Source of the DNA: Hydractinia symbiolongicarpus | Lineage: Eukaryota; Cnidaria; Hydrozoa; Anthoathecata; Hydractiniidae | DNA: 60,000 bases | NCBI RefSeq assembly: GCF_029227915.1 | Contig: NC_079885.1 | Span: forward strand, 26,415,001-26,475,000 | Reading direction: 5' to 3' | Shown: piece after piece, positions 29,106-44,100 of the stretch | How positions within the stretch are numbered: the stretch's first letter is position 1 | Layout: each line of letters begins with the position of its first letter | The notes under the pieces: model-generated | What the model was told of the DNA's origin: nothing | The model's input: the letters and a program-made list of their open reading frames with translations, nothing else | Database searches by the model: none | Program-made: the position numbers and the translations under genes

Positions 29106-32100
29106 CTAAACGAAATAAAAATATTCTAAATGTTATGCTATGCACAAGTAAAAGTTGTATTCCCATAGAATTCATATTGTCATGTGTGGACGCATTTAAT
29201 TTGCTATCCCAACATGCAGCGCTGTTACAAAAGTTATCGATGTTAACACACAATCATAGCAGTAGCAGAAATTTACCTGTTCTTTTTTGTTTAAGAAAGC
29301 AATGTCTGCGTTTTTAAAGTCTAAGAAAGCATGTCGTTATAAGTTGCGACGATTAACGCTAAAAGAGTTTTTGTTTTTTTTATTTTGCGCATAAAAATAT
29401 TACGTGGGGATGTAGACATACCGGTGTTCATGTTTCTTCTTCTTCCTCAAGAATGACATCTAAGAAAAAAAATATTTTGGAATATTTTAATTATATTTAA
29501 AACATAGAAAACTTTCTTTGTAACGACTACAAAGTTACTTTTTGCGAATAACAGATTTGTAGAAATTTCTCTATTTACCCATTGACGCAAAAAATTCTGT
29601 CTTTCAAAAAGTTAATATTTTCAGGCTGATTTTCAAAAGTCGTGTATATTTTGCTATTTTTGAACATTCTCGTCCCCAGACTTTGTTTCCTGATGCGAGG
29701 TTTTTGGAGTTGTGTTATTGTTCAAGACAAAAAAAGGATAACAAAAATAGGGTGAACCGTGGAGGATATAGGAAATCCAAAACCCATAGACTTGTTTTTA
29801 AGGAAAAAACAAAGCATATGTACTATTTCTGAATGTTTAAAACAGTAACGACAATAAAAATCATTGTTCTTTATTTCTCTACAGAAAACAATTTAAACAG
29901 CAGTTTCATGATCTCGTCATTTGTCTTATTATTCCTTGCATAAAAATATGTACGGTAATTAGAATGTGTGCTAATTCTTTTTGTATGCTTTTTAGAAAGT
30001 TTTCTTAGTTTTTTTACTTTTTATAATCATTTTGGATTCTATTCTCCCTTATGATTCAGTAGGAAGTGCATGGCCAGTGCAGTAGGAAGCAAATTTGTTG
30101 GGGGCTGAAATTTAGTGTCTCCACAAAGGCAAACCACAGTTTTTTTAGACAGACAGATTTCGACAATTAGAACCTCTAGATTGCCGGAAAATGCGTTGAA
30201 ATTCAAGCAAGTCGGTACAATGGATTGGTTTTAAAGGGCGAGCAAACGATGTTATTATGAAGCACCCCCCTCACTTCTTCGATCCCCACGTCACTGCTTT
30301 GTAAACAAACAATATGAAATCTTGAGCTTACAGATCGCTGTGCACTCGCTCCTAGTGACTTTAAATGTTTTCTTGCAACCTCAGGTGTGCTTGATGGACT
30401 TATCTCTCCATCAGAAGATGCTGCCGACAATGAGCGAAATTTACGGCTCGGCGGTGCGAGAGTGACACGAAAATCCATCGTAGAATCCGGTTCTAGAAAA
30501 GGAAAAAGTCATTTCTTATAAAATCAAACGTTTCTATTAAATAATTCTGATTGGCTTGTCGTTCTGAAGTAGAAGGTAGTTATAAAATGTGACAATGCTT
30601 TTCAATAAAAATTTTTATTTCCAATGTTTCACAATTAAATAATATTATGTATCGTAATAAGACTTTTATAATAACAAGTTTAAATTTAAAATTACGACGT
30701 ACTTAAGCTAAAACACAAAACAAAAGGGTAAGGGTTTAGAAGCTTATTTTATAATTCGTTGATTTATAATTAAAAGAAAAAGCATACTCCTATTTCCAAA
30801 AAAATGACCTAAAAACAGGAAATGATCAAAAAACCAGGTAACGTCATAGGAGATTACAAATAATTAAATAACGGTTAAAAACACCAATTAAAAACATCAT
30901 TAAATCACAATACAAAAATGCTTCACTTCGACAGAGAATTAATTTCAGGCGACAGTTACGAATTCAAATTTGTTGAATTCATGTAAATGCGTCATCAAAT
31001 ATTATTTTTATCACAACAAAACAAAACTTTTTGCGTTTCTATTCTTTACATGCTCAATTGATAAATTTTTATTGGTAACAACAAATAATGTTACGCAAAT
31101 TAATACTTATCGACATAAAATTGTTACTATCGCCTGAAAAATTTTCTCGTGGCAGAACAGTCTTACTTCTCTTCACTTATTACCGTAGAACTAACCAATG
31201 GTAAGTTGGACTTACATCGTTTATTAGGGTGTGACTACAAAAACTGCGTAAATTTTGGTCAGCATTTGTTTTCGACATTTTAAGGTCAAAGGGGTAGCAC
31301 AGCCGTTGTTATGACAGTGTAGATAAGGATATTCTGTTCGGTAAATTATCATCATGTGTAACGCATCTTAGGGCTAGTCAAAGTGGATGTGATGTAGAGA
31401 AGCGAACAAATTAAAAATTACATATAGGCTTTTTCTTTAGTTCTCTTTTAAAAGAGAAGGGGAGAACTTACAGAAGTGATCTCTTTCGACCTTCATAATT
31501 AACTAAGTTTCTCATCAAATATTAAACTTCTAAGGATCCAGTCTGTCAGCTGACATTTACTGTATTTGATCAGAAATATAAAGCACATGTCAAAGAGACA
31601 ACACCTATATGATACGCATCTAAAATCTCATTTTTTACACAAATATAATAACACGTATAATAATAATGATAATAAAAATCAAGTCAGTAAAAAGGTCATA
31701 TAAATAAAAACTATTTTTTGTATTAATTTAAAACGAACGGTAAATGCCTTAATCTATAACACAATACGAATCATGATCATCGTGAGCCTTACAATGCTTA
31801 GTGAAAACCAGCTTTTAAGTCAAATCGAAAAAACACACACATAACTAGATCCTACTACACACCAAAGGACTTGTTTTACGAATAACACTTATGATAATGG
31901 TTTTTATATAGCTAATAAATTCTTTAATATATAAATTTCACTCTTCGCATTAAAAATGTTTTACAGATAAAAATAAAAAATTAAAAATATAATAAACAAA
32001 AGTAAGAAGAATTGAAGACAGGACAACACCATACTACAGAAAGTTGACATCAACTGGGAGTTTACTGCATGTTTACCAGCCAAACAAAAACACGTGATTC

Positions 32101-35100
32101 AAAGGAGTGTCGACCACGTGATAAAGACAAACATTGCAGGTGGAAAAGTTATTACGACACTGATTCCTGTCGTGAAGGCTTTGACATACGCCTTCCGCGC
32201 GGTGATGGCATTTTTAAACTGATGGGCTGGTGCTGCAAAGAAGCTTTACGTTCCACTATAGCATCAGACATTATCCAGTCAGGTTCTATAGCGAAACAAA
32301 TGTCATAATCACAAAAATGACCCTCATCATGCAGTAAACTCCCATCAACGAAAGAAATGCGTGTAAAGCAAAGAAGATATGGTTTCAGAAAGAAAGATGG
32401 CGGATTCACAACATGACAACCAGATTTTTTACTTTTAAATTTTCATTACCTTCAATTTTTCTTCCATACATCCAGGGAGTTTACTGATCAAAACAAACAT
32501 GGTAGACTAGCTACATCAATACTTGCAAAATAAGAAAACAACTCTACATACGCTGCTAACTTCAACTCTAAATTTTGACACTAAACGCTAGAGAAAAATA
32601 CACCACTGCGTTGATATATAGAATAAGAAAAAAAATTCACTCACCAAGTATTAGCGATCTTCCCAATTTCCCTAAAAATAAAAAAATACAAAGTAATCAT
32701 CAACATAGTTGCAGGGTGGCGACAGACATTAGGATAAAACCCGACTTTTTCGTGATTTTTTAAAAACATTTCATGGTCACTGAGCTAAGTAAAATGGTTC
32801 GCAGGTTTAGAAAAAAGAATCATGAGTGCATAGAGTTTGACTTTATATCTCATTCAGATTGGTATAAAGCACAACTACAACCAACAAGTTCTTACTCTGG
32901 ACATCAGCCGCTACTGTTTCTCTGACGACATCTTTAGGTTTTCTTCCACTGTGATCACGTGCGTGAATACTTGCACCTAAGATACGACAAGTTGTGGATA
33001 TTGTTAGCAATAAGCCAGTGAGAAAATAAACGACAGACATTTTAACACCTAATAATTTTAGCACGAAGAAAATACGTTCAACTAGCCATTACAGGAGTAA
33101 CAAGAAAGATTCCTAAATTTGTTTTTTGTGTTTTTGTTGTGGCTAAACTATTAATACAAGAGATCTCTTTTAACATTTTAAAACATACCGTGAAGTTCGA
33201 TCAGTTGGGTGATAACTTGATCTTTACCACTCATAGCAGCTATATGAAGTGGTGTATATCCCTAAAAATAAATTTTAAATACACAATACACTTTGCTATA
33301 CAAATAACATGCTATGCCATTTGATCATCATAACGTTATTTGAGTTGCGTGCCCCATTGAAACTACCTGTGACTATATGTAAGTGTTGTGATGTAAAAAG
33401 GCTTGGATCAAATACTATAATGGTAGATCAGAAAACATATAGACAAATTCTCTTACCCCCTAATCATTGAAACAGCACATAAAGAGAAAATAATTAAAAA
33501 TTTAGATCAACGACTTTTGCCAACATTAAGTACATTTTATTGTCTTTGAAAAGACAAAATAACAAAAAATGAAAGTACAAAATAAAAACAAAAAACTTAC
33601 ATGCTGTTTCCAAAGTGAACATAAAAGAGAAAAAATATAATGAAATATAATAATTAAATATTACTCTAAAAGAAATACAGTTAGCTTGATCAATATATTC
33701 AACGAAATTGACATCATTAAAAAATCCCAACGCTACACAAACATAACATTTAGTGTTGCAGTTAATAGTCTGAAGCTTGATGTGGTGTTGCAATTAAACA
33801 GAATGTTTGGCGATAGAGATATCTCATTGTAGTAAGAAACGGTTTGGAACATTTAATCCTTACCGATTTTGATTGAAAATCAGCACCAGCACCTCCAATG
33901 AACCTCACCATGTCAGCTCGTCCAAGTTTTGCAGCCCAATGAAGTGCAGTCTAAAAGTTCACAACAAAATAAAACAGTTACAATAACGGCTTCACTTTAC
34001 TTTAAATGAAACTTTGAAAAAGATTACGAAAAATACTTACATACTGAATATGCCAATGAGAGCAAAACATAAAATAAAATATATAATATATATTAGGCAA
34101 AATATATAATGAAAATAGTTCCTCAAAAATTATTACTTAAGTCTAGTACCAAGTAAAAGGTGACAAATTTAATGCATAGCATTAACATGTAGCTCTGGCA
34201 CAAAATAATTTTTAGTTGTGTACGACGCTCTTCTTAACCCTATGTGCTTTATCTGGGAGCAAATTCAACTCCTCTACCATTTTAAACAACTGTTTGTTGC
34301 TATGTTAAACACCTACGGTACTTGATATTTCTTAATTTTACACTAACCGTTATGTCAGTGGGATAGTTCTGTTTTGAAAAATTCTTATATAGCTACTAAA
34401 GATTAAGGCAAAAAAGTGGTTTGAATAGACTTTTAAATAAATATTAACGACTGTTTATTTTTGTATATCTATTTCACTATTTACTTTGCATCAAACACAT
34501 TATTTTGCTTTAACAGACATCTCCATTTGTTTACTTTTTCTTTGAAAAGCATTCTTTTATACAACTTGGAACTTGAAAATTCAAAATGAGTTTGATATTA
34601 GTTTAGAACCCTTAACTTCTTCATTTAATATGCAGATAGAATGAAAATGATTTATTTATGATGAGCTAGTTCTGAACTCAGAAGAAAAACCTTCATTCTT
34701 AAAACCTCCTTGTTAAGTTGCATTAAGCCTTAATGCAATGGTGTCAAGCCGAAGGCATTTGGTAACCGTCAATACTGTATTTAGCTATGCATTTTCGTTA
34801 AAGCAGATGTTAAACTTCACACCATGGCGTTAAGCTTAGCATATCTTGTTGGGTACTAGACTTAAACAACTCCCGGAAGAATGCAGAACAAGCAAATAAC
34901 AAACTTATTAATGTGTTGTGATAATTTAATTTTAATCAACTGAAAAGGCATATTCATTATACAAAATTTGTATGATGGAACTTCTACGCATTCCTTTTAT
35001 TCCAAACAGAACACTATCAAAGCACAAAATACAAAGGATAAGTAAATGAATTTAATACTTACACCCTGTGAAGAAGAGCATACCAATATCGTGATCATAT

Positions 35101-38100
35101 TGTGGCAGCAGACAAGAAAAAATATATATAAGCATTAAAATTTAGAATTATTCAAATAATTAATTACTAAAAATAAGCTACTCACCATTACAAAATCCTT
35201 TTTCCTCGCTAACTCTGGATGCTTTTCCAGTAACTTTTTTAATGCGTCAATTTTTCCATGAGCTGCAGCTAGCATCCATTCTTTTTCTTCTGGTAAAACC
35301 TATAAAAAACAGATTCAAAAGAATAAAATTTATTTTGAATTTTTTTTTTTCCTACATAAATTATTCTTGTGAAGCTACCCACACAACTGAGAAAATTTAT
35401 ATAAACATTTTAAAAAAATGAATTTAAAATGTATATTACCATTTTGGTACAACTATATATTTAATATGTTTTCAAAAAATGTTATGTTATTCACAGCACA
35501 GTCAAGCAAAACATCAATTCACTTAGTTGATACATGTAACTTATCATCTTTTGTTTCTATTCGAAAACATGTAATTAGGAAACAATTCAACCTTTCAATA
35601 GGAAGTTCTTGTTAAAATTATAAACAAAACCAGGATCAATTATTTTTTAATTGTCTTGTAAGATGAGAAGAAAATTTTGATTTATAGTGAGGTTTTCTAA
35701 AACATAATTTTTCATACTGGGTTGCGTGTTGATTAAAACTATGTAAGTTGCATGTTTTTATAAGTTTTATTAAGAACAATTTTTATGCAGAATTATTTAA
35801 ATTGTTGTTTTGCCTACTAACTTAGGCTCTGAAATGTTAACAAAGGTAGTCATCAAGACAGAACAGAATTCCTGGCATCTAAAATGCAATTTTGTATATC
35901 TGTAATAGCTCTAGAGTTGTGTCAAAAATCAATAAAATTTTTATTTAAACTACGATGGGAATAGTAGAAAGAGTGGTCAATATGCTCCCTCTCTCTGCTT
36001 CAAGAATTCACACAAAATTCACACTAACCACAGCACCATCATTCAAACCAATTTCATCTAAAAAAAATTAAGTATATTTTTTATGTTAAGCAAAATGGGA
36101 AAATATTATAATAACCGATGAAAAAGTAGATCAAATAAATACAATAAGAACAACAACAACAACAACAACAACAACAATACAAGCGCGAAGGCACTTACCG
36201 GGACATAATGTGTGATGTGTTTTTCAAACACATAGCGGGACACATCTTCTGTATGAGATATCTTAAATAACTATACAGTGGGCTGTTCGCAATTACGAAC
36301 AAAACCAGTTTTCGGCATAAAGAATGATAAAACATGTAGCTATAGCGTGTCCCGCTATGTTTCTTACAGGTAATTGTTGTTATCACATGTCCCGCTATTT
36401 TTTGACCCAAAATTTTGTTGCTATTTTAGATACGACTATTTTTATTGAACTGTCTTTACTGGCTAATTTAAATTTTATAACCTACCAAATTGTAAACCTA
36501 GAGGGAATAACCCTCGTTTTATTCCAGGTTTCGTCTTTAAAAAGTAGAGTTGCATGTTAAATCCTCGATAATAATACTAAATTTTCGATTATAACACTAA
36601 TTGACTTTCGACGACTGCTACGGAAGGCGGAATTATTAAAATCGCCTAGAGGGAGATAGACAGAGACAGCGCAGTAAGGCTGGACATACGGGGCTGTGAC
36701 ATATAGGCTAAAGCAGTTGTAAGGACCCTGGCCATTCTTATTACTTTTTTTTGATTTTTTCGTTATTACCTGACTAGCCAATATAGATGCAGGTTTTAAA
36801 TAATCTGATCTTCACGACCTTCTAGTATATCCCGTTCCTTGACCAAATCATAGTCCCTTTGGACTATGACGAAAAGCACTTTGAATTATGACTGAATTGA
36901 ATAGTCCTTTTGCTGTGCCTGTCGGAAATTTCTTTTGGGGTTAGCTTGCTGGTGTTTATATTATAGTATACTTGATATGATGTTAGCTGGTAAAAATAGT
37001 GTACTTTGAATGAGAATTATCAGGCAAGAATTATTGTATTTTGATTAACTAGCTGGCGTTTTTTAGCTGATCTGCACATGTCTTTGTCTAGTTACCAAGC
37101 TATAGAATAGTTAGAGTTACCAGCAAAGTTAGGTTAGTTGGGTTAATAGTTGGCCAACTGGACGTAGGTAGCTACCCCCTTTTTATTTTGTTTTACAAGT
37201 GTTTTAATTATCCATTTGGGCACTTTGTCAAACCTGCTTGGCAAATTCCTAAATCACTTGTCCCTAGCTACACTTAACCTCATCATATAGTAGCTACTAG
37301 ACATATTTCATCATGACACGGTGCTGTTTATATTTTCAGACCTCAAACGCAAATTGGCAGGTTAAAAAATTCAGGCGGTAAACCATAGTACACTAGTCCG
37401 TTTTAAACTTTATTTCCAAGATTTGTGATTGGCCACTTATATACTATGTTGTAATGTTATAATGGCATATATATTACCTTAACACGTTGACTCTGAAACA
37501 CGTACATATATGCTTTTCTGTAAGCTGATAAAATCCAGACCACATATATATATAGGGTTAGCCTTTCTAATTCACGTCGACACTCTGCAATTGGCCGCGG
37601 CTAATGCCGAGGTGTTAACAAAAATACTTGATTCACGTCGATATTTATTCGCCATTTATTATTTATTGCAGTTGGATGTGACTTAAATCTACGAAAGTTT
37701 TATTTTTAATTTCTAATAAATTTATCTTTGAATTTATCTGGTATTCGTGTATAGAGTAGCATATTATCACAGACATGATATAAATTGCCGACGTAAAACA
37801 CAAGTTTGCCAACTTAAAGCAGGCAAATGGTAGTTCATGTTGCCATTTTTTCGCCGACAGAAAATAAATTAAATTAGAAAGATTGACGTTTGACTTTATA
37901 TATTTAGGGTTTGTTTTGGTACACGTTTTTTTATAAGAACCCAGTTTATAAGAACGTTTAGGCTGAGATTTTGCCAAAAATTAAGAGCACATTACGTACT
38001 CAACCTGAATACCTTCATAGACTATAAGAACAAAATAATGAGTCTACAATTGCTAAATATATTACAATTAAGGAACACTTGACGCCGAAAAAGTGTAAAA

Positions 38101-41100
38101 ATAAAAACATAAGCATCTGCTGAAATTTAGACGTTCTTATAAAAAAACGTGACCCTATTAAAATAAAAGCAGGTTTAAACTTGGACGAAAATATATTTAA
38201 AGGAGTATAAGTAAAAAATCAAATATTTTTTAAAGTAATCATAATTTTTGTATTAGTCTTTCTTGCTTGTGAAATATGTTGTAAACACTATATACTTTTC
38301 TGTCTTGATGGTTTTAAATTGGATGGAGGGATGAATAAGGGATAAATATGCTGTGTATGGACAAACCTCCCAGGCAAAAAATACACTTATTGCCCTTTAG
38401 AGTTTCAATAAATATTGATTCATGTGAACAGGGGGCTTCTCCAACCACCGTCCCTGGCAAATACTCTTGAAAATATGTCCATTGTCAACTTTTACAGATA
38501 TAAAAAAAGTATGAGAACAAAAGAGTGTTGAATAAAAAAGGGTGGAAATTATGTGTGAATCGCATTAATTATTTCGCACAAACATCCCAAAATGGCAATT
38601 TGTAATAATAAGTTTCACGCTACGCAAAAGATTGACACTAACGCAAATTGAATTAAATACTGTAAAATATCCTATTAAAACCAAATTTTACTATTCCTAT
38701 CAATGTTTTACTCAAAATGATAAAATAATTATATCTGGTACATAATTACTTTATCTTATAATTATCTTGTTAAATAAAGAATTATATACGTTCTACATCA
38801 CATAAAGTATTGTTTTGTCTCTTTTTCATGAATGCTCTCTTTAAATCATTAAAAAGACAATAATAAAATAAAATGGTGTTAACTCAGTTTTTGCTACATT
38901 TGTATTATTGTTACTCATTTGTTGAATGTTTTTTCTTTTTTAGATTAGCCTTTATCAAAACATCCACTGTCGGCATTTTCAAAAAATTGAGCGAAAAAGT
39001 ATGAATAACGCCTAAATACTGAAACATTCAATAAAATTTTTCAGAAGTTCAATTTTAAATAAAAAGATTTGTATATATCATAGAATTTCCAAATTTTGTA
39101 GATCAATCTCGAAGACATCGACTTAAAGCTTCTTTCTTTTAAATTTAAAATGTTTTTATTTTTTACTTTAGACATTATTGTTATACGAACATTGAAATGG
39201 AAGAAAGGTTTGTAATGTTCTTAACGTTTTCAAAATGCAGCCTATAAATGTTGTTGAGACGTTCTTAATTTACCGTAAATGATGAATAAGCGGGCAGAGA
39301 GCTTATTTAATTTCGGCCATTAAAGGGGCGCTTAATTACACAGGAGCGCTTATTTAGCAGGAAGCGAGGTTTCTGTAATTCAGGGTATTATCGTAATTCG
39401 GTGATAATTGCTACATAGGTGTAGTACTTGGATTTACATTTTGGTTATATTTTTACTAAAAAATAATTGTAGTCGAGCTTCATAAAGCCTTTTAATAATC
39501 TTAATTTGGGCATTTATGTTCTTATATACTTTGTCTTGGGAAGCCTAAAAAATAATTTCGAACGTAAAAAATGTCGCCCACCATTGTCAGGTGATTAAGA
39601 GAAATTCACACTAAAAACGCAGTTTCTTGCAGCCCGGCACATTGCTGCATGATTTTTGCGTTTTTTTTTTTGCCACATTGGATTTTTATTTTTGTATACA
39701 ATAGAAAAAATCACGTTATTTCAGAATATCTATATCCGTGTTCTAAACACCTTTGACGTCGAGACCTTATCGTTAATGTCTATTTCAGTGATCATAACGC
39801 AGTCAAGCTAAAACTTCTGTAACATAGATGTTTACAAAACCTTCTAAAAGGGTTACTTCAAATGGATTTTGTCCTTAGAACGAAATATATTTATTGGGCT
39901 TACTTTATTGTTGTTTTTTTAAACTTACTAGACTTTGTTCCAGATAACAGGCATCGCGATTTTGGTTTCTGAGGATAGCCTCACACTGTACGTTATATTT
40001 TACTCTCATATTTATATCACTGCTGATAGCTGAAATCTTCAAGATATATCATTTTCATAACAGTGATTGATTGAGATAAACAAGGTCTTAAACTTGATTA
40101 TCCAAATAAACAAAGTCAATATTTCTTTCAAAATAGCGATCAATTACAAAAATACATGCCATTTTGTTAGGTTTTGAAATTTGTTTACCTTTTTACTTCA
40201 TAAAAATGGCAAAAACGTGGTTTACTTCATGAAACTTTGCAAGTAGTAAGTTATACCATTCCTGATTAATTTAAGAAAAAAATGAGAAAATGTGGTTTAC
40301 TTAAAGAGGTAATATTCTGTGGCAAACATAAGGTAAAATTTGTGGTATACCTAAAACCATATTAATTTGCCTATTTCGTCGACTGTTTTTTTAATAGACT
40401 GCATTCATTCCGTTAACAGCTGTTTTGTACGACGTTTATACTGTTATTTTACCCTATTCTCGGTTGTGGAAGGATGCCTGTTTCATTGTGTTTCAAAGTT
40501 AACGGCGCACGTAAACGGAATTAATGCACAAACAGCTAAGCCTTTGAAAGATAGATTCCAATTAAGCAGTGTTAAAAAATTTGACATTCGGAATATTTCA
40601 GTTGTTAACAATATTAAAATCTATCATTCTATTTTACGAGGACTCAAAATGGGACGCAAATTTACCTAACGGGATTGAGGGGAAAAAAGATTGTAATATA
40701 GCAGTGTCAAGACACTTTAACATTGGGTAAACTTCAGTTGTTGTAAAGTATGTTAAAATGATCATTTAGCGGGACACATCTTATTTTGTTAAACATAGCG
40801 ATATATTATTATTCGTAATGATAATATACCGTCTTCTGTTAGAAGGACTCGGAAAAGGACGCAAATTTTCCTAATTCGAATGAAGGGAAGAAAGATTGTA
40901 ATATAGCAGTGTTAAGAAACTTTAACATTGGGTATACTTCAGTTGTTGTAAAGTATGTTAAAATGATCACTTAGCGGGACACAGGAAATTTTAAAAATAA
41001 TGTGATATATTATTCTGCTTAATGATAATCTATCGTCCTATGTCAGAAAGACTCGGAAAAGAACGCAAATTTGCCTAAAGGGAATGCAGGGGAGAAAAAT

Positions 41101-44100
41101 AGTAATATAGCAGTGTCAAGAAACTTTAACATTGAGTATACTTCAGTTGTTGTAAAGTATGTCAAAATGATCATTTAGCGGGACACAGGAAATTTTATAA
41201 AACAATGCGATAAAATATTATGCTGAATCATAATGTATCGTGATATTCTATAAGAACTCGGAAAAGAATGCAAATTTACCTAAAGCGAGTGAAGGGAATG
41301 AAGGATTGTAATATAGCAGTGTCAAGAAACTCTAACATTTGGTATACTTCAGTTGTTGTAAAGTATGTCAAAACGATCACTTAGCGGTACACAGGAAATT
41401 TTATAAAATAATGTGATATATTATTCTGCTTAATGATAATCTATCGTGCTATATTAGAAGGACTCGGCAAAGAATGCTAATTTACCTAAAGGGAATGCGA
41501 GGGAGAAAAATAGTAATATAGCAGTGTCAAGAAACTTTAACATTGGGTATACTTCAGTTGTTGTAAAGTATGTCAAAATGGTCATTTAGCGGGACACAGG
41601 AAATTTTGGAAAACAATGCGATACATTATTCTGCTTAATGATAATCTATCGTCCTATGTTAGAAGGACTTGGAAAAGGACCTAAATTAACCTAAATCGAA
41701 TAAGGGGAAAAAAAGATTGTAATGTAGCAGCGACAAGAAATTTTAACATTCGGTATACTTCAGTTGTTGTGAAGTGTGTTAAAATGATCACTTAGCGGGA
41801 CACAGGAAGTTTTATAAAATAATGCGTTACATTATTCTGCTTAATGATAATCTGTCGTCCTATGTTAGAAGGACTCGGAAAAGGACGCAAATTTACCTAA
41901 TTTGGATGAAAGGAAGAAAGATTGTAATATAGCAGTGTCAAGAAACTTTAACATTGGGTATACTTCAGTTGTTGCAAAGTATGTCAAAATGATCATTTAG
42001 CGGGACACAGGAAATTTTGGAAAACAATGCGATACATTATTCTGCTTAATGATAATCTATCGTCCTATGTTAGAAGGACTCGGAAAAGAACGCAAATTTG
42101 CCTAATTCGAATGAAGGGAAGAAAGATTGTAATATAGCAGTGTCAAGAAACTTTAACATTGGGTATACTTCAGTTGTAATAAAGTATGTCAAAATGGTCA
42201 TTTAGCGGGACACAGGACATTTTATAAAACAATGCGATATAATGTTCTGCTTAATCATAATGTATCGTAATATTCTATAAGAACTCGGAAAAGAATGCAA
42301 ATTTACCTAAAGCGAGTGAAGGGAAAGAAGGATTGTAATATGGCATTGACAAGAAACTTTATCATTGGGTAAACTTTAGTTGTAGTAAAGTATGTCAAAA
42401 TGATCACTTAGCGGGACACAGGAAATTTTATAAAACAATGTGATATATTATTCTGCTTAATGATAATCTATCGTCCTATGTTAGAAGGACTCGGAAAAGA
42501 ACGCAAATTTGCCTAAAGGGAATGCAGGGGAGAAAAATAGTAATATAGCAATGACAAGAAACTTTACCATTCGGTATACTTCAGTTGTTGTAAAGTATAT
42601 CAAAATGATAACTTAGCGGGACACAGGAAATTTTGGAAAACAATTCGATATATTATTCTGCTTAATGATAATTTATTGTCGTATTTTATAAGGACTCGGC
42701 AAATAAAGCCAATTTACCTAAAGCGAATGAAGGGAAGAGAGATTGTAATGTAGCAGTGGCAAGAAGCTTTAACATTCGGTATATGTCAGTTGTTGTTAAG
42801 TATATCAAAATGGTCATTTAGCGGGACAAAGGAATATTTATAAAACAATGCAATACATAATTATTTCTTAGTCCATTTCTGGTTAATTATAGTCTATTTC
42901 CATTTTTACGCGTTGCTTTTTTTTTGCTGTCAGAAGGCGGAATTAGAAGTAGACAATCCAAAGAAAGGAAGCTTGTTTAACAAGAATAGATAAATTTATT
43001 TATAAAAAAATTGAACACTGTTATTAATTTAACAAAGGTGATAATCTAAATATGACAGTAAGCTTCATTGCCATATGCATACTACCAAGTCAAAACGTTA
43101 GTAAAGGTTAGAATATGCAAAATGATACGAATGTATCAATGCATACTAAGAATCATATTTTTATAGCACTATATGCAATCTCTTAAGGTGAAGCCTAATT
43201 CGTTTCCATAGCTCTTTAAAATTTACCGCTTTTGTCATGGTATCATTGTTGTTTAACATCTTTCTCTCTGTATTTAAAGAGCAAAGTGATACCTTTGATA
43301 TGATCCATATGGATAAAAACGAAAAAGATAATATTATACCAGGTAAGTTAAATTCTATCCATCACGACAAGCTATTGTATTTAACAGATTAATAAAGTAA
43401 CTGCTGGTAATCTTAAATAAAGCAAAAGTTTCAAAAGTTTAGATGATGACGATCGTAGTAGCACAAGAAGGTGAGAAAAAAAGTAAGAAAATAACAATTA
43501 TTCAGTTAATTTTAATTTTCAGTTGGTAATTTGTTATTATCATGCATTTTCAAAATATTTTTGTAGACTAGATGTTCGTTTATTTCGAAAAGGTATTGAA
43601 ATATTGACATTATTGAATACAACTTCATAAACTAGTGCAATTTTGCGAAATGTATTTTCTACTCTGTGCATTTTATTCAAGCCTATTATTTCTGTGATGA
43701 TGGCGGCAGCGTATTACTAATCCCGCTACATTTATTGAATTAAATTGGAAGTTTAAAATTGTAGAAAATACTACTGCTATCGAATTAATTTATTTCCAGT
43801 ACGCACCAAGAATTTTACGGCATCGCATGTGTTAGAAAATGTTAAAGAAGAAAAATAAATTTAGAATTTTACTGATTGTCAAAGTAAAATAAACCTGAAT
43901 GGTTAAATATTAAGAAAAAAATTCTAGGATGTTTAAATTTCCTCTGAAAAAGGTTGTAAAAGCACATGATAATGTATTTAATAATTAACATTTCTTTTAA
44001 ATTAACAGTATGATAAGTTTTTTATAGGTCGAAATTAACTGAAATGAATAAATTCAGCTGTGTTTCAGCTGGTAATGACACGCACAACATAAAGATGAAA

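Noticed and set aside
40367-40669. 100-codon plus-strand ORF in the large element
   Set aside because: It runs into the first diverged satellite unit and has no domain or coding signature.
40540-42870. CRISPR-like array of regular repeats
   Set aside because: The units are 205 bp and similar along their full length, with no unique spacers, in intron-bearing eukaryotic DNA; it is a satellite.
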